A DNA stretch of 64,000 nucleotides from Amycolatopsis bullii (GTDB taxonomy: Bacteria; Actinomycetota; Actinomycetes; Mycobacteriales; Pseudonocardiaceae), in NCBI RefSeq assembly GCF_014654205.1, contig NZ_BNAW01000024.1:1-64000 (forward strand), read 5' to 3'. A model generated the notes under the pieces. The model searched no databases. It worked only from the letters and a program-made list of their open reading frames with translations, and was not told the origin of the DNA. Below, in pieces: positions 25,465-35,063 of this stretch (position 1 is the first letter of the stretch; each line of letters starts with the position of its first letter). Made by a program: the position numbers and the translations under genes.

Positions 25465-27579
25465 GTGTCCGAACCTCGGGTCAGACGGGCCGAGATCGCC
25501 ATCGAGCAAGCCCACGTCGATCGCGTGTACACCCGTCTGGACGAACTGCGGGTCCAGGCCGAGGCCATGCGCACGAAGGGCTACGAGATCGGCCAGGGGG
25601 CGCAGCGCGAGGCGATCTTCGAGCAGGCGTCGATGCTGTTCGAGCGCGACATGATGGTCTACCACGCCAACCAGACGCTGCAGACGCTCGACGCCGAGTA
25701 CGAAGGCCTCGTCTTCGGACGGCTCGACGACCGCCAGGGGGAACGCACCTACGTCGGCAGGCTCGGCATCCGCGACGCCGAGTTCGACAACCTCGTCACG
25801 GACTGGCGCGCGCCCGCCGCGGCGGCGTTCTACCAGGCCACCGCCGAGGAACCGATGGACGTCGTGCGGCGGCGCGTGATCCGGTGCTCGGGCCAGAACG
25901 TCCTCGACGTCGACGACGACGTCCTGATCGCCGACGCCGTGCCCGACGACATGCAGATCGTCGGCGAAGGCGCGCTGATGGCCGCACTGGGGCGCTCGCG
26001 CGGCGAGAAGATGCGCGACATCGTCGCGACCATCCAGAAGGAGCAGGACGAGGTCATCCGGGCGCCCTGGCGGGGTGTCACCGAGATCACCGGCGGGCCG
26101 GGCACCGGCAAGACCGCCGTCGCGCTGCACCGCGCCGCCTACCTGCTCTACCGCTACCGGCGGCAGCTCGGCGGGGCCGGCGTGCTGGTCATCGGGCCGT
26201 CCGGGGTGTTCACCAGCTACATCTCGCGGGTTCTCCCCTCGATGGGTGAGACGAACGTCGAGCTGCGCGCCCTCGGCGAGGTCCTGGACGGCCTGGAGGC
26301 GACGCGGCAGGACGCGGCGCCGCTGGCCGCCGTCAAGGGGTCGCTGCGGATGCGCAAGGTGCTGCTGCGGGCGCTGCGCGACACGCCGCCGGACGCGCCG
26401 GAGGAGATGCGGATCGTCTACCGCGGCGAAGTCCTCAAGCTGAACGCGCGGGAGCTGGAGAGGATCCGCCGCAAGGCCCACACGCAGGGCGCGCCGCCGA
26501 ACCGGTCGCGGATCCGGGCGGCCGAAATGCTGCTGGACGCCCTCGCCGCGAAGGCCGAAGAGCACGCGAAGGACGACGGCAGGCAGTTCGACCGCGCCGA
26601 GCTGATCACCGACCTGGGCGAGCGGATCGACTTCCACCGCTTCCTGGTGGTGTGGTGGCCGGTGCTGTACCCGGCGCAAATCCTCAAGTGGCTGGGCGAG
26701 GAGAAGCGGCTGGCGTCGGCGGCGAAGGGCGTGCTCAACCGGCAGGAGATCTCGATGCTGGCCGCGGACTTCGCGGACCGGTCGCGGGGCTGGTCGATCG
26801 CGGACGTGGCGCTGCTGGACGAGCTGCGCGTGCTGATCGGGCCGCCGCCGAAGCGCAAGCGGCGTCAGGTGATCGAGGTCGAGCCGGAGCGCTCGGGCGG
26901 GGCGCCGACCCGGCCGGAGCACTACGACGAGTACTCGCACGTGGTCGTCGACGAGTCGCAGGACCTTTCGCCGATGCAGTGGCGGATGGTGGGCCGGCGC
27001 GGGAAGTACGCGAGCTGGACGGTGGTCGGCGACCCGGTGCAGAGCTCGTGGCCGGACCCGGCGGAGGCGGCTTCGGCGCGCGACCAGGCGTTCGGCGTCA
27101 AGACGGCCCGGCGGCGGTACACGCTGCGCACGAACTACCGGAACTCGGCGGAGATCTTCGACCTGGCGGCGAAGGTGGTGGCGGGGCACGCGGAGGCCGG
27201 CGAGCTGCCGGTGGCGGTCCGCCGCACCGGGGTGGAGCCGGAGGTCCGCCCGGTGGAGGCGGCCGGCCTGGCCGCGGCGACGCAGGCGGCGGTGAAGGAA
27301 CTGCTGGGCGCGGTGGAGGGCACGGTCGGCGTCATCACGGCGATGGACCGGGTGCCGGAGATCGCGGGCTGGCTGGCCGGGCAGGCGGACGAGCGGCTGA
27401 AGGTCGTGGGCAGCCTGGATTCGAAGGGCCTGGAGTACGACGCGGTGGTGCTCGTGGAGCCGAACGACCTGATCACCGAGTCGACGACCGGGCGGCGGGT
27501 GCTGTACGTGGCCCTGACCCGGGCGACGCAGCAGCTGATCGTGCTCGCCTCGAACCCGGACTGGATCCCGGCCGCCTGA
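25465..27579 (+). CDS. HelD-like RNA polymerase-associated UvrD-family helicase
   Basis: 704 aa from GTG at 25465 (AAGGAG six bases upstream). N-terminal coiled-coil (residues about 5-90) that in HelD enters the RNA polymerase secondary channel; ATPase lobes with Walker A GGPGTGKT at residues 210-217 and Walker B VVVDESQDLSPMQW near residue 495; C-terminal motifs YTLRTNYRNSAEI, DSKGLEYDAVVLVEP and VLYVALTRATQQL. HelD recycles stalled RNA polymerase; some actinobacterial relatives (HelR) protect against rifamycins. Which subgroup this belongs to cannot be decided here. Divergent from rsmD. Confidence 0.9.
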   Translation: MSEPRVRRAEIAIEQAHVDRVYTRLDELRVQAEAMRTKGYEIGQGAQREAIFEQASMLFERDMMVYHANQTLQTLDAEYEGLVFGRLDDRQGERTYVGRLGIRDAEFDNLVTDWRAPAAAAFYQATAEEPMDVVRRRVIRCSGQNVLDVDDDVLIADAVPDDMQIVGEGALMAALGRSRGEKMRDIVATIQKEQDEVIRAPWRGVTEITGGPGTGKTAVALHRAAYLLYRYRRQLGGAGVLVIGPSGVFTSYISRVLPSMGETNVELRALGEVLDGLEATRQDAAPLAAVKGSLRMRKVLLRALRDTPPDAPEEMRIVYRGEVLKLNARELERIRRKAHTQGAPPNRSRIRAAEMLLDALAAKAEEHAKDDGRQFDRAELITDLGERIDFHRFLVVWWPVLYPAQILKWLGEEKRLASAAKGVLNRQEISMLAADFADRSRGWSIADVALLDELRVLIGPPPKRKRRQVIEVEPERSGGAPTRPEHYDEYSHVVVDESQDLSPMQWRMVGRRGKYASWTVVGDPVQSSWPDPAEAASARDQAFGVKTARRRYTLRTNYRNSAEIFDLAAKVVAGHAEAGELPVAVRRTGVEPEVRPVEAAGLAAATQAAVKELLGAVEGTVGVITAMDRVPEIAGWLAGQADERLKVVGSLDSKGLEYDAVVLVEPNDLITESTTGRRVLYVALTRATQQLIVLASNPDWIPAA

Positions 27580-27594
27580 CCCGAGCCGGACACG

Positions 27595-27655
27595 CTGAAG
27601 GGCCCCTTCGCGAGGCGGGGAGGCGGGTTCCCGTGCCCTCGAAGGAGCCCTTCAG
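27595..27655. terminator. Long palindrome downstream of helD-like gene
   Basis: A 16-base stem (CTGAAGGGCCCCTTCG at 27595 pairing with CGAAGGAGCCCTTCAG at 27640, one G-U-type mismatch) starts 16 bases after the stop. Probably a terminator or one of the dispersed palindromes common between convergent genes in Amycolatopsis-like genomes. Confidence 0.7.
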
Positions 27656-27712
27656 ACCCCCGGTGAAATGAACGTCGTGGGACGACACCGTCCGAGGGCA
27701 TGTCTAGTCGAT

Positions 27713-27767
27713 CCGGGTTGTTCGGTGTCCGCGCTCACCCACCGAACAACAACGCCGAACAACCCGG
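27713..27767. terminator. Second inverted repeat between convergent genes
   Basis: Perfect 13-base arms CCGGGTTGTTCGG (27713) and CCGAACAACCCGG (27755). The second arm abuts the stop codon of the nSTAND-WD40 gene. An extra CCGAACAAC copy lies inside the loop. Probable terminator for that minus-strand gene. Confidence 0.7.
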
Positions 27768-30700
27768 TCAGGGGCAGGGCGGCGTGTAGTCGAGGTCCGG
27801 GAAGCTCTCAGCCCACTCGGCCTCGGTGATCCGCGGCGACACCGCCGCGCAGATCCGCTCGGCCGCCCGGCCGGGATCGGCCTCCCAGAAGCGCACGGTG
27901 CCGTCGGCGCCCGCGCCGGCCAGGGTGTGGCCGTCCGGGGCGTACTGCGCGACGTACACGCGGTCGCGCTGCTCGGGCAGCACCGCGTACGGGGTGCCCG
28001 TGGCGACGTCCCACAGCCGGATCGTCCGGTCGTAGCTGCCCGACGCCAGCGTCCGGCCGTCGCCGCTGAAGGACACCGACATGGCCACGTCGGCGTGGCC
28101 GTCCAGGACCACCGGGGGCGGCACGTGCGCCGGGTCCGTGACGTCCCAGAGGCGCACCATCCGGTCGGCGCTCGCCGTGGCGACGTGCCTGCCGTCGGGG
28201 CTGTAGGCGATCGAGAAGATCGTGTCGGTGTGCCCCGCCAGCTTCGCGAGCGGGCGTGGGGCCCGGGGCGCCGAGATGTCCCAGAGCCGGGCGGTGTGGT
28301 CCCAGCCCGCGGTGGCGAGCGTCCGGCCGTCGGGGCTGAAGGCGAGGGTGTGGACGTCGTCGTCGTGGCCTTCGAGCTTCGCGATCTCCACCGGCCGCAG
28401 GCGGTCGGCCAGGTCCCAGAGCCGGGCGGTGTGGCCGTCGCCCGCGGTGGCCAGCAGCCGGCCGTCCGGGCTGAAGGCGACCGCGTCGACGTCGTCGTGG
28501 AGCCGGTTGAACACCACCGGCGGCCCCGGCGCGGCCGGGTCGGTGATGTCCCGCAGCGTCATCGCGTGGTCCCAGCTGCCGGTGGCCAGTGTCCGGCCGT
28601 CCGGGCTGACGGCGACGCCGCAGACCGCGTCGCCGAAGCCGTCGATGGTGGCCAGCGCCCGCGGCGCGCGCCGGTCGGTGAGGTCGTGCAGCCGGACGGT
28701 TTGGTCGTAGCTGCCGGTGACCAGCAGCTTGCCGCCGGGCCCGAAGGCGACGTGGCACGCCTGGGCCGTGTGCGCGGAGACGGCGGGGCCGGGCAGGTCC
28801 CAGAGCCGGGCGGACTGGTCGTCGCTGGCCGTGGCGAGGGTGCGGCCGTCGCGGGTGAACACCGCGGAGACGACCGCGCCGGTGTGCCCGGGCAGGGACT
28901 GCAGCTCGCGCGGCTGCTTCGGGTCGGCGACGTCCCACAGCCGGGCCGTGCGGTCGAAGCCGGTGGTGGCCAGCGTGCGGCCGTCGGCGGTGAACGCCAC
29001 CGAGCGCACGATCGCCTTGTGCGTGGTCAGCGACGCCAGCGGCGCCGGGTGGGCCGGGTCCGCGATGTCCCACAGCCGCGCGGTCTGGTCCTGGCTCGCC
29101 GTGGCCAGGACCGGCCCGCCGGGGCTGAACGCGACCGAGTGCACGACGTCGGTGTGCCCGGCCACGACCCCGAGCTGGCTCCGCGAAGCGACGTCCCACA
29201 CGCGCGAGGTCTTGTCCGCCGACGCCGAGGCGAGCAGCCGCCCGTCCCCGCTGAAGGCCAGGTTGTTGACGTAGGAGGTGTGCCCGGTCAGCTCCCCCGA
29301 CGGCCGCGGGTGGGCGGGGTCGGTCGTGTCGTAGAACCGGATCGTGCCCTGGACGTCCGCGGTGGCCAGCAGCGGCCCGGCGGGGCTGAACGCGACCGCG
29401 TAGGCCTTGCCCTCGTGCCGCTCGATCGTGGTGCCGGGCCCCGGCCGCGCCGGGTCGGAGACGTCCCAGACGCGGACGGTGCCGTCGTAGCCCGCGGTGG
29501 CGACGGTCCGGCCGTCGGCGGCGAAGGCGACGTTGTTCACGTTGCCCTCGTGCCCGGCGAGCACGCCCAGCGGCACCGGGTGGTGCGGATCGTGGACGTC
29601 CCAGAGCCGGGCCGTGCCGTCCCAGCTGGCCGTGGCGATGACCTGCCCGTCGGGGCGGAGGGCGACGGTGTTGACCCGGCCGGTGTGCCCGGTGAGCCGC
29701 GTCGCGTACGGCGAGCCGAACATGCCGAGCAGGCCACTGCGCTCCTCGGCCCCGGGATCGAGGCGGTAGGCGGCGAGCGCGAGCTGCGCGGCCAGCGCGG
29801 GGTTCGTGGCGCGCATGGCCAGCGCCTGGCCGGCGACCTTCTGGGCCAGTGCGTCGTTGCGCTGCTCGGTGGCCGTGGTTTCCGCGCGCACGGCGTAGAC
29901 GGTGGCGGCCACGGCGAAGACCAGCAGCACCGCGAGCAGCGCGACCAGCTGGCGCAGGCGCCGGGTGCGACGGCGGTCGCGTTCCCGCTCGGCGTGCTCG
30001 ACGGCGAGGCTCGCGTCGAGGAAGCGCCGTTCACGCCGCGACAGCGCCGAGTCCTGGCGCGCGGCCCATTCCCGGGCGATGGCCAGCCGGGTGCCGCGGT
30101 AGAGCCAGCCGGGATCCTCGTCGACGGCTTCCCAGGCGCCCGTCGCCTCGGTGAGCTGCCGGTGGACGCGCAGGCCCTCGCGGTCTTCGGTGAGCCACTC
30201 GCGCAGCCGCGGCCAGCCGCGGATGAGGGCTTCGTGGGCGATCTCGATGCCGGTGTCGTCGAGGGTGACCAGCCGGGCCGCGGCCAGCTCGCCGAGGACG
30301 ACGGCGGTGTCCTCCCCCGTGTCGAGCTCGGCGCGGGCGATGCGCCGCTTGGTGTCCTCGGTGCCTTCGCCGAGCGCGGTCATCCGGAGGAAGATCTGCC
30401 GCGCCAGCCGCTGCTGCCGCGGGGAAAGCTTCGCGAAGGTGCGTTCGGACGTCTGCGCGATGGCCCGCTCGATGCCGCCGGTGGACTCGTACCCGGCGAG
30501 GGTCAGCGTGGTGCCGCGGCGGCGCCGCCACGTCTCCAGCAGCGCGTGCGAAAGCAGCGGCAGCACGCCGGGCTGGCCGGTGGCGTCCGCGACCAGCCGG
30601 GAGACCAGGGCGTTCTCGACGCGGTACCCGGTGTCGACGGCGGGCCGCGAGATGGCCTGCCGGAGTTCCTCGGTCGTCATCGGGCCGACCAGGACCTGGG

Positions 30701-31601
30701 CGTCCTGCATGGCCTCGGCGAGTTCGGCGTGCCGCGCGCAGTGGGTGTAGAAGTCGGTGCGGATGCCGAGGACGACCCGGGTGCGGCTGCCCGGTTCGGT
30801 GGTCGCGGTGACGAGCGCGTCGAGGAACCGGGCGCGGTCCCGGTCGTCCTGGCAGAGCGTGAAGACCTCTTCGAACTGGTCGACGACCAGCACGACGTCT
30901 TCTTCCTCGCGGTCGGCCAGCTGACGGGCGGCGAGACCGAGGTTGCGCGGGTGCGCGGCGAAGTCGTCGAGCAGGACGCCCGGGGCGACGCCGAGCGCGG
31001 CGGCGAACTTGACCGCGCACTCCTGCAGCGGCCGGGGCCCGGGCGTGAGCAGCACGACCGGCCCCTTCACCGAAGGCAGCAGACCGGCCCGCAACAACGA
31101 CGATTTCCCCGAGCCGGACGCGCCGAGGACGGCGAGAAAACGTTGTCTCGCGAGGCGTTCGACAAGTTTTTCGACAAGTCGTTCCCGGCCGAAAAATCGA
31201 CCGGCGTCGGCGGGGGTGAAAGCGGCGAGCCCGACGTACGGCGGAATTTCCCCGGATTCCGGCTCGGACGGTGAATCGGCACCGCCGGTGCGCGACTCTT
31301 CGGCGACGGCGTGCCAGCGCTCCTCCCATTCCCCGGGTACGCCGCCGCAGGCCCGGACGTAGGCCAAGGTGACCGCCAAGCTGGGGAGTTTCCGCCCACC
31401 GGCGGCTTCGGACAGCGTCCCGGCCGAGTAGTGCGCCCGGCGCCCGAGCTCGCGGTAGGTCGGATTTCCGGCGCTCTCGCGCAGCCGCCGCAGATCGGCG
31501 GCGAATTCGGTCAGCAGATCGTCCCCGGGATCCAAGGGTCGCTCGGGACGCGGCACCCCGTCCTCCTGTTGTTCATTTTCCGATTCGCCCACCGTAGCCA
31601 A
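27768..31601 (-). CDS. HTH-nSTAND1 NTPase-WD40 (14 repeats) protein
   Basis: 1277 aa, TTG start at 31601 (a GTG three codons in is possible). Order: helix-turn-helix (residues about 28-95, TYRELGRRAHYSAGTLSEAA); novel-STAND NTPase beginning PPYVGLAAFTPADAGRFFGR with Walker A GASGSGKSS (residues 160-168) and Walker B VVLVVDQFEE with D240; winged-helix/helical arm to about 540; one transmembrane helix (LVALLAVLLVFAVAATVYAV); then 14 WD40 repeats, enough for two seven-bladed propellers. STAND proteins are oligomerising switches; the WD40 end is the likely sensor. Last of three same-strand genes (HTH, ClpN-like, this), with gaps of 1 and about 10 bases. Target and effector output are unknown; no effector domain beyond the HTH is visible. 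Confidence 0.9.
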   Translation of the reverse strand: MATVGESENEQQEDGVPRPERPLDPGDDLLTEFAADLRRLRESAGNPTYRELGRRAHYSAGTLSEAAGGRKLPSLAVTLAYVRACGGVPGEWEERWHAVAEESRTGGADSPSEPESGEIPPYVGLAAFTPADAGRFFGRERLVEKLVERLARQRFLAVLGASGSGKSSLLRAGLLPSVKGPVVLLTPGPRPLQECAVKFAAALGVAPGVLLDDFAAHPRNLGLAARQLADREEEDVVLVVDQFEEVFTLCQDDRDRARFLDALVTATTEPGSRTRVVLGIRTDFYTHCARHAELAEAMQDAQVLVGPMTTEELRQAISRPAVDTGYRVENALVSRLVADATGQPGVLPLLSHALLETWRRRRGTTLTLAGYESTGGIERAIAQTSERTFAKLSPRQQRLARQIFLRMTALGEGTEDTKRRIARAELDTGEDTAVVLGELAAARLVTLDDTGIEIAHEALIRGWPRLREWLTEDREGLRVHRQLTEATGAWEAVDEDPGWLYRGTRLAIAREWAARQDSALSRRERRFLDASLAVEHAERERDRRRTRRLRQLVALLAVLLVFAVAATVYAVRAETTATEQRNDALAQKVAGQALAMRATNPALAAQLALAAYRLDPGAEERSGLLGMFGSPYATRLTGHTGRVNTVALRPDGQVIATASWDGTARLWDVHDPHHPVPLGVLAGHEGNVNNVAFAADGRTVATAGYDGTVRVWDVSDPARPGPGTTIERHEGKAYAVAFSPAGPLLATADVQGTIRFYDTTDPAHPRPSGELTGHTSYVNNLAFSGDGRLLASASADKTSRVWDVASRSQLGVVAGHTDVVHSVAFSPGGPVLATASQDQTARLWDIADPAHPAPLASLTTHKAIVRSVAFTADGRTLATTGFDRTARLWDVADPKQPRELQSLPGHTGAVVSAVFTRDGRTLATASDDQSARLWDLPGPAVSAHTAQACHVAFGPGGKLLVTGSYDQTVRLHDLTDRRAPRALATIDGFGDAVCGVAVSPDGRTLATGSWDHAMTLRDITDPAAPGPPVVFNRLHDDVDAVAFSPDGRLLATAGDGHTARLWDLADRLRPVEIAKLEGHDDDVHTLAFSPDGRTLATAGWDHTARLWDISAPRAPRPLAKLAGHTDTIFSIAYSPDGRHVATASADRMVRLWDVTDPAHVPPPVVLDGHADVAMSVSFSGDGRTLASGSYDRTIRLWDVATGTPYAVLPEQRDRVYVAQYAPDGHTLAGAGADGTVRFWEADPGRAAERICAAVSPRITEAEWAESFPDLDYTPPCP

Positions 31602-31611
31602 TGACGCGCGG

Positions 31612-32082
31612 TCAGGTGGGGGAATCGAAAGACCGGCGAACCGCCTCCCGGTCGACCCCCAGCTCCGCCAGCAGCTCGGCCGCCGGGTCCGGCGGGGCCA
31701 GCCGCACCAGCACCCGCAGCAGCCGCGCCGGATCGCGGGGCCGCGGCGTCCCGCGGATGGCTTCGTTGACGACCGCGCGCGCCCCCGACGTCAGCGCGCC
31801 CGGGGTCAGCTTCCCGCGCCTCGCCGGGATTCCGGCCGGGCGGAGGCCTTCCACGTCGATGCCGAGCGCGGCCAGCGCGGCCCGGTCCAGCCGGTCCAGT
31901 GCGGCGCGGGCCTCGGCCAGGTCCGTGCCGAGCGCCCGCGCGCAGTCCGGGGCGTGCAGCAGGCCCAGCAGCAGGTGTTCGGTGCCGAGCCGGCGGTCGC
32001 CGCGGCGGCGCGACTCCTCCAGCGCCGCCGTCACCACCGCGGCGAACGGGCTCTTGGCGATCAGCCGGTCGAGCACGGGCAC
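31612..32082 (-). CDS. Stand-alone Clp N-terminal (ClpR) domain protein
   Basis: 156 aa. Clp_N repeat signature: VVTAALEESRRRGDRRLGTEHLLLGLLHA, ending in a second degenerate repeat. No AAA+ ATPase modules follow, so it cannot unfold proteins itself. Stand-alone Clp-N proteins may act as adaptors or substrate receptors for ClpC/ClpA; that role is inferred. It lies one base after the 67-aa HTH gene and ten before the nSTAND gene, so a common transcript is likely. Confidence 0.88.
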   Translation of the reverse strand: MPVLDRLIAKSPFAAVVTAALEESRRRGDRRLGTEHLLLGLLHAPDCARALGTDLAEARAALDRLDRAALAALGIDVEGLRPAGIPARRGKLTPGALTSGARAVVNEAIRGTPRPRDPARLLRVLVRLAPPDPAAELLAELGVDREAVRRSFDSPT

Positions 32083-32083
32083 C

Positions 32084-32287
32084 TCACTTCCCGTACTTCG
32101 CGTGCACGGACTGGCGGGCGACGCCGAGTGCGTCCCCGATCTGCTCCCACGACCAGCCGCGCTCGCGCGCGTGCGCGACGGCCGCCGCTTCCACCTGCTC
32201 GGCGAGCCGGTGCAGGGCGCCCACCGCCCGCAGCGCCACCGCCGGGTCCGTTTCCGAGACGCGTCCCGAAAGCTCTTCCGCTTCCAC
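32084..32287 (-). CDS. Small sigma-region-4-like HTH protein
   Basis: 67 aa. One helix-turn-helix in residues about 40-65 (RGWSWEQIGDALGVARQSVH) preceded by an alpha-helix. This HTH-plus-ClpN pair is a frequent actinobacterial two-gene unit. It lies directly beside a double palindrome shared with the divergent flavin monooxygenase gene, so it is the best local candidate to bind there, though a 67-residue single-HTH protein may need a partner. Confidence 0.85.
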   Translation of the reverse strand: MEAEELSGRVSETDPAVALRAVGALHRLAEQVEAAAVAHARERGWSWEQIGDALGVARQSVHAKYGK

Positions 32288-32291
32288 GGTG

Positions 32292-32330
32292 TGTCAGTCT
32301 AGCCTGACATGCGCGTCAGTTTGAACTGAC
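32292..32330. promoter_or_regulatory. Two adjacent palindromes in a divergent promoter
   Basis: TGTCAG-N6-CTGACA at 32292-32309 and GTCAGTTTGAACTGAC at 32315-32330, sharing the GTCAG/CTGAC half-site, occupy the 59-bp gap between the HTH-ClpN-nSTAND operon and the flavin monooxygenase gene. They probably form a double operator controlling one or both directions. Confidence 0.7.
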
Positions 32331-32346
32331 AAACAGGGAGGGTGTC

Positions 32347-33726
32347 ATGGAGATCGCGGTGATCGGAGCGGGCCCGGTGGGCCTGATGCTGGCGGCGGAG
32401 CTGCGGCTGGGCGGGGCCGAGGTGGTGGTGTTCGACCGGCGGGCGGCGCCGGACGAGCGCCCGCGGGCCAACGGCCTCGTCGGCCGGATCGTCGAGCAGC
32501 TCGACCACCGCGGGCTCCTGGAGCGGTTCCGGGCCGAAGCGGGGTACGGCGGGCCGCTCCCCCGGTTCCCGTTCGGCCCGGTGACCCTGGACTTCGCGCC
32601 GCCGAGCCGCCCGCCGCTGTCCGCGCTCATGGTGCAGCAGCCGCGGATGGAGGCCGTCCTGGCCGAGCGCGCCACCGAGCTCGGCGCCGAGATCCGGCGC
32701 GGGCACGAACTGGTGAGCCTCGACCCGTTCACCGTCCGCGGCCCGGACGGCGAATACCGCGCGGAGCCGAGGTACGTCGTCGGGTGCGACGGCGCGCACA
32801 GCCGCGTCCGCGAGCTGGCCGGCATTGGGTTCCCCGGCACCACCGACGGCGAACTCCTGCGCCTCGGCCACTTCCGGGCGGACGCGCCCCTGTTCGCCTC
32901 GGCCACCCGCGGCTGGGACCGCCGGCCGGGCGGGCGCGTGCTGGTGACCTCGCTGACGCCCGGTGTCGTGATCGTCGGCGTCCGCGAGGTGACGCCGGAG
33001 CCGCCCGGCGAGCCGACCCCGGAAGAGTTCCACGCCGCCCTCCGCCGGGTCCTCGGCGACGACCTGCCCCTGGGAGAGCCGATCTGGCTGTCGCGGACGA
33101 CGAGTTCGGCACGGCTCGCCACGCAGTACCGGGCCGGCCACGTGTTCCTGGCCGGCGACGCCGCGCACCTCTTTCCCGCGGGCGGATCTGCGCTCAACGT
33201 CGGGCTGCTCGACGCGGTCAACCTCGGCTGGAAGCTCGCCGCCGTCGTCCGCGGTACCGCCGGGGACGCCCTGCTCGACAGCTACCACGCCGAGCGGCAC
33301 CCGGTGGCGGCACGGACGTTGACGCAGACCCGCGTCCAAGCCCTGCTCGACCGCCTGACCGGCGAGGACGGCGACGCCCTGCGGACGCTCTTCGGCGAGC
33401 TGGCGGCGTTCCCGGAAGCGGCCCGGCACCTGGGCGAGCTCCTGCGGGACGCCGACGCGCTGCCGTACGTGCCCGACCTGCCCCTGACCGTCGGCGGCGA
33501 GCCGACCCGGGTGGCCGAAGTCATGCGCGCCGCGCGGACCGTGCTGTTCGACTTCGCCGACCGCGCCGACCTGCGCGAAGCCGCCGGGCCGGGCGTGAAG
33601 ATCGTCACAGCCGCCTGCGCGGACGCCCCGGCCGACGCGCTGCTCGTGCGCCCGGACGGCGTCGTGGCCTTCCGCGGCGGTGCTCCGGCGGACCTCCGGG
33701 AAGCAATCGCGGCACCGGGGCGTTGA
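32347..33726 (+). CDS. FAD-dependent aromatic-hydroxylase-type monooxygenase
   Basis: 459 aa. Class A flavoprotein monooxygenase: N-terminal dinucleotide fold VIGAGPVGLMLAAEL (residues 5-19), the second FAD motif YVVGCDGAHSRVR near residue 145 and GDAAHLFPAGG near residue 275. Distantly similar in style to Rox/PgaE-like hydroxylases; the substrate cannot be assigned. SD AGGGAGGG-like sequence upstream. It is followed 8 bases later by a luciferase-like monooxygenase gene, so the two may be cotranscribed. Confidence 0.92.
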   Translation: MEIAVIGAGPVGLMLAAELRLGGAEVVVFDRRAAPDERPRANGLVGRIVEQLDHRGLLERFRAEAGYGGPLPRFPFGPVTLDFAPPSRPPLSALMVQQPRMEAVLAERATELGAEIRRGHELVSLDPFTVRGPDGEYRAEPRYVVGCDGAHSRVRELAGIGFPGTTDGELLRLGHFRADAPLFASATRGWDRRPGGRVLVTSLTPGVVIVGVREVTPEPPGEPTPEEFHAALRRVLGDDLPLGEPIWLSRTTSSARLATQYRAGHVFLAGDAAHLFPAGGSALNVGLLDAVNLGWKLAAVVRGTAGDALLDSYHAERHPVAARTLTQTRVQALLDRLTGEDGDALRTLFGELAAFPEAARHLGELLRDADALPYVPDLPLTVGGEPTRVAEVMRAARTVLFDFADRADLREAAGPGVKIVTAACADAPADALLVRPDGVVAFRGGAPADLREAIAAPGR

Positions 33727-33734
33727 CCCCGGTT

Positions 33735-34727
<993 letters not shown>

Positions 34728-34736
34728 CCGGGCCCC

Positions 34737-34764
34737 GGAACGGACGGGACACACCGTCCGTTCC
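34737..34764 (+). terminator. Terminator after luciferase-like gene
   Basis: Perfect 11-base stem GGAACGGACGG / CCGTCCGTTCC with loop GACACA, 10 bases after the stop codon. Confidence 0.8.
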
Positions 34765-35063
34765 GATTGGGCCGAATGGGCAGCCACCGCCCGCGGGACC
34801 GCTTTTCTTTTCCCTCGCTGACAACAAGATCGAGCCTGTTTGTCAGCACCGGACAAGAAATGTGGGGTTACCAGCCCGTGACCCCGTGATCCTGCTCAAG
34901 TTCTTGTCTCCCAGCAAGGCCGTCGTTAGCGTACCGACCAGTAGGAAACGGCACGGTGCCCCCGAGACCGTGAATGGCCGGAATTCGTTGACCCATTCGG
35001 ACCATTTCCCTTAGCCTTCTCGGGCGTATTCGCCGTGCCGCCGAAACCGCTGGAGGCACACGA
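34765..35063 (+). promoter_or_regulatory. Upstream region and promoter of the mce operon
   Basis: No gene visible. TTGACC at 34988-34993 and TAGCCT at 35012-35017, spaced by 18 bases, form a plausible sigma-70-type promoter about 50 bases before the yrbEA start. GGAGG precedes the ATG. A longer inverted repeat GACAAGAA (34853) / TTCTTGTC (34901) might bind a regulator, but the 40-base spacing makes this weak. Confidence 0.5.

Noticed and set aside
25465..27671. Long open frames overlapping helD on both strands
   Set aside because: High-GC shadow frames with Arg/Ala/Pro-rich products; HelD homology fixes the real frame.
27927..31274. A 1115-aa plus-strand open frame opposite the nSTAND-WD40 gene
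   Set aside because: Antisense shadow: Arg/Gly/Val-rich, no domains. The minus strand shows Walker motifs and 14 WD40 repeats.
27768..31601. Calling the nSTAND-WD40 protein a proven phage-defence gene
   Set aside because: No effector domain and no defence neighbours; only the STAND architecture is visible.
32347..33726. Naming the FAD monooxygenase a rifampicin monooxygenase because a HelD-like gene is nearby
   Set aside because: Only the general class A flavoprotein motifs are visible; the genes are not adjacent and no rifamycin-associated element could be confirmed.
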